Source: UBA1367 sp040268355 (GTDB taxonomy: Bacteria > Actinomycetota > Coriobacteriia > Coriobacteriales > Atopobiaceae). From it: a stretch of DNA of 6,685 bases. This document shows positions 5,562 to 6,685 of the stretch, piece after piece. Numbering within the stretch: the stretch's first letter is position 1; each line of letters starts with the position of its first letter. A program made the position numbers and the translations under genes. The stretch covers positions 1 through 6,685 of the forward strand of contig JAWRIT010000039.1 in assembly GCA_040268355.1 (NCBI GenBank). Direction: 5' to 3'. The notes beneath the pieces are model-generated. The model had not been told where the DNA came from and ran no database searches. It saw only the letters and a list, made by a program, of their open reading frames with translations.

Positions 5562-6668
5562 ATGAGCACCATCAGTCGTCGGCAGTTTATGAGTGTCGCA
5601 GGGGGAGCCGCGCTGCTCGCGGGCCTCGGCCTTACGGGATGCGGCGCGTCGGGAGGCGACTCTGACGCCTCGACGGGACAGGCGGAGGGCGGCATGCATA
5701 TCTACGTGCTGACCGCCTCCGAGGATCACGGCTGGACGGGCTCGGTGGCCACGTTCGCCAAGGAGAAGGTCGAGGAGATCAACGCCGGCGGGACCTACAC
5801 CGCCGAGCTCCAGACGGCCGATGCGGCCTCCAAGCAGATCAGCGAGGTCGAGGACATCCTCGCGGGCGACACGAGCCAGATCGCCGGCATCGTCATCCAG
5901 CCGCTCGACGACACCGTCCAGTCGGCCGTCCAGTCGATCGTCGATGCTGGCATCCCCTACGTGGCCTTCGACCGCATCATCGAGGCGGTCGCCCCCTCGG
6001 CGGTCTCCAACGTCAAGGGCGACAATGCGGGCATCGGGTCCGCCGCCGCGGCCTACTTCGTCGAGAACGGCCTCAAGCCGGGCGACGAGGTCTACGTCTA
6101 TGAGGGCGACACCTCGTCCGTCACCACCCTGCGCGATTCCGGCTTCACCGACTACCTGCTCGGCAACGCCGAGTTCGAGGGCGCAACCATCGCTGACGAC
6201 GACAAGTGGACCTCGGACCAGCTTTCGAGCATCACCTACTCCGGCTCGATGAACTGGAGCCGCTCCGACACCAAGACCGCCTACGAGTCCCTCATGGGCG
6301 ACGCGCAGAACGCCTCGCTCAAGTGGTTCTACGCCCAGGACGACGAGCTCGCGATGGGCATCCTCGAGGCGCTGAACGGCGGTGGCATCTCTGACGCGAC
6401 CAAGGAGGCCATCTTTGCGACCGCCCCCTACATCACGGGCGTCGGCGGGCTCGACGAGCTCTACGAGGTGCTGCGCGGCAACAGCTACCAGGACGTCGCG
6501 GGCAAGCTTGGCGGCCTCGTGTCGGTCACCTACTCGCCCTCGATGATCATGACGGCCATCCAGGACATGGTCGATCACCTCGACGGCGTCGAGGTCACCC
6601 AGGACCACGTCATCTCCTGCGAGGTCGTCACGCCCGAGAACGTCGGGGACTACGAGTCCTTCAAGTAA
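5562..6668 (+). CDS. Tat-exported lipoprotein, sugar-binding protein of an ABC importer
   Basis: 368-residue substrate-binding protein of the periplasmic-binding-protein-4 (ribose/xylose-type) family. Residues 5-10 (SRRQFM) form a twin-arginine motif, followed by a hydrophobic stretch and a lipobox LTGC, giving a lipidated Cys27. The protein should therefore be exported folded and anchored to the outside of the membrane. A Gly/Ser/Asp-rich linker (28-44) leads to the fold. Lobe features include HGW (56-58), GIVIQPLDD (109-117), AGIPYVAFDR (129-138), and AQDDELAMGILEAL (258-271), the counterpart of the NDEMA stretch in ribose-type binders. The ATG at 5562 is chosen because AAAGGAGG (5548-5555) lies 6 nt upstream; an in-frame GTG at 5517 would add a basic stretch before the Tat motif. 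It lies 58 nt after the isomerase gene with no clear terminator between, so it is probably co-transcribed. The ATPase and permease genes are not in the window. Confidence 0.93.
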   Translation: MSTISRRQFMSVAGGAALLAGLGLTGCGASGGDSDASTGQAEGGMHIYVLTASEDHGWTGSVATFAKEKVEEINAGGTYTAELQTADAASKQISEVEDILAGDTSQIAGIVIQPLDDTVQSAVQSIVDAGIPYVAFDRIIEAVAPSAVSNVKGDNAGIGSAAAAYFVENGLKPGDEVYVYEGDTSSVTTLRDSGFTDYLLGNAEFEGATIADDDKWTSDQLSSITYSGSMNWSRSDTKTAYESLMGDAQNASLKWFYAQDDELAMGILEALNGGGISDATKEAIFATAPYITGVGGLDELYEVLRGNSYQDVAGKLGGLVSVTYSPSMIMTAIQDMVDHLDGVEVTQDHVISCEVVTPENVGDYESFK

Positions 6669-6685
6669 GAGCGTCGTGCGGGGGG
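6669..6685. other. Right edge: short spacer ending in a run of six G
   Basis: Seventeen bases follow the binding-protein stop and the window ends in six G (6680-6685). They may be the start of the next gene's ribosome-binding region, or the first bases of a poly-G artefact mirroring the poly-C at the left edge. No terminator is visible. Confidence 0.4.

Noticed and set aside
3509..5695. A 728-residue open frame on the minus strand opposite the dehydrogenase and isomerase genes
   Set aside because: It is a shadow caused by strong G/C third-position bias on the plus strand. Its composition is rich in Gly, Asp, Val and Arg with no recognisable domain, and it crosses two genes with clear catalytic motifs and the operator region.

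Overview
The window is GC-rich (mid-60s percent by eye) and has the G/C-ending codon use and strong AAGGAGG-type ribosome binding sites of a high-GC Gram-positive. A combined Tat and lipoprotein signal on the solute-binding protein fits the Actinomycetota. Overall style suggests Coriobacteriia (Olsenella/Atopobium-like), but this placement is inference and no marker gene is present. The first 30 bases are pure C and the last six are G, so the window may be a whole short contig.

Left part (1-2184): a class II glutamine amidotransferase (90-860, +) converges on a GNAT acetyltransferase (933-1463, -), with a 24-bp tandem duplication between their stops. Next come a GC-rich spacer with two small hairpins and a small Cro/C1-type regulator (1672-1965, -). 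That regulator has a -10-like box 7 nt before its ATG and no Shine-Dalgarno, so it looks leaderless. Upstream of it lie an AT-rich patch and a long inverted repeat (2065-2125).

Right part (2185-6668): a sugar-utilisation locus. A LacI-family regulator (2185-3219, -) is divergent from a three-gene plus-strand operon: a Gfo/Idh/MocA dehydrogenase with a GTG start (3539-4579), a xylose-isomerase-like TIM-barrel isomerase/epimerase (4583-5503), and a Tat-exported lipoprotein sugar-binding protein of an ABC importer (5562-6668). The 319-bp divergent spacer holds two copies of the palindrome TGAAAATCTTTTCA, very probably the LacI operators, plus a weaker palindrome beside the second. ABC ATPase and permease genes would be expected just beyond the right edge.

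How the genes work together (inference): the binding protein captures a sugar or glycoside outside the cell. The dehydrogenase oxidises it to a keto-sugar and the isomerase/epimerase converts that product. The LacI protein represses both itself and the operon until the ligand appears. The most interesting point is that this LacI protein has lost the usual hinge-helix residues, including the intercalating leucine position, and its candidate operators also lack the usual central CpG.
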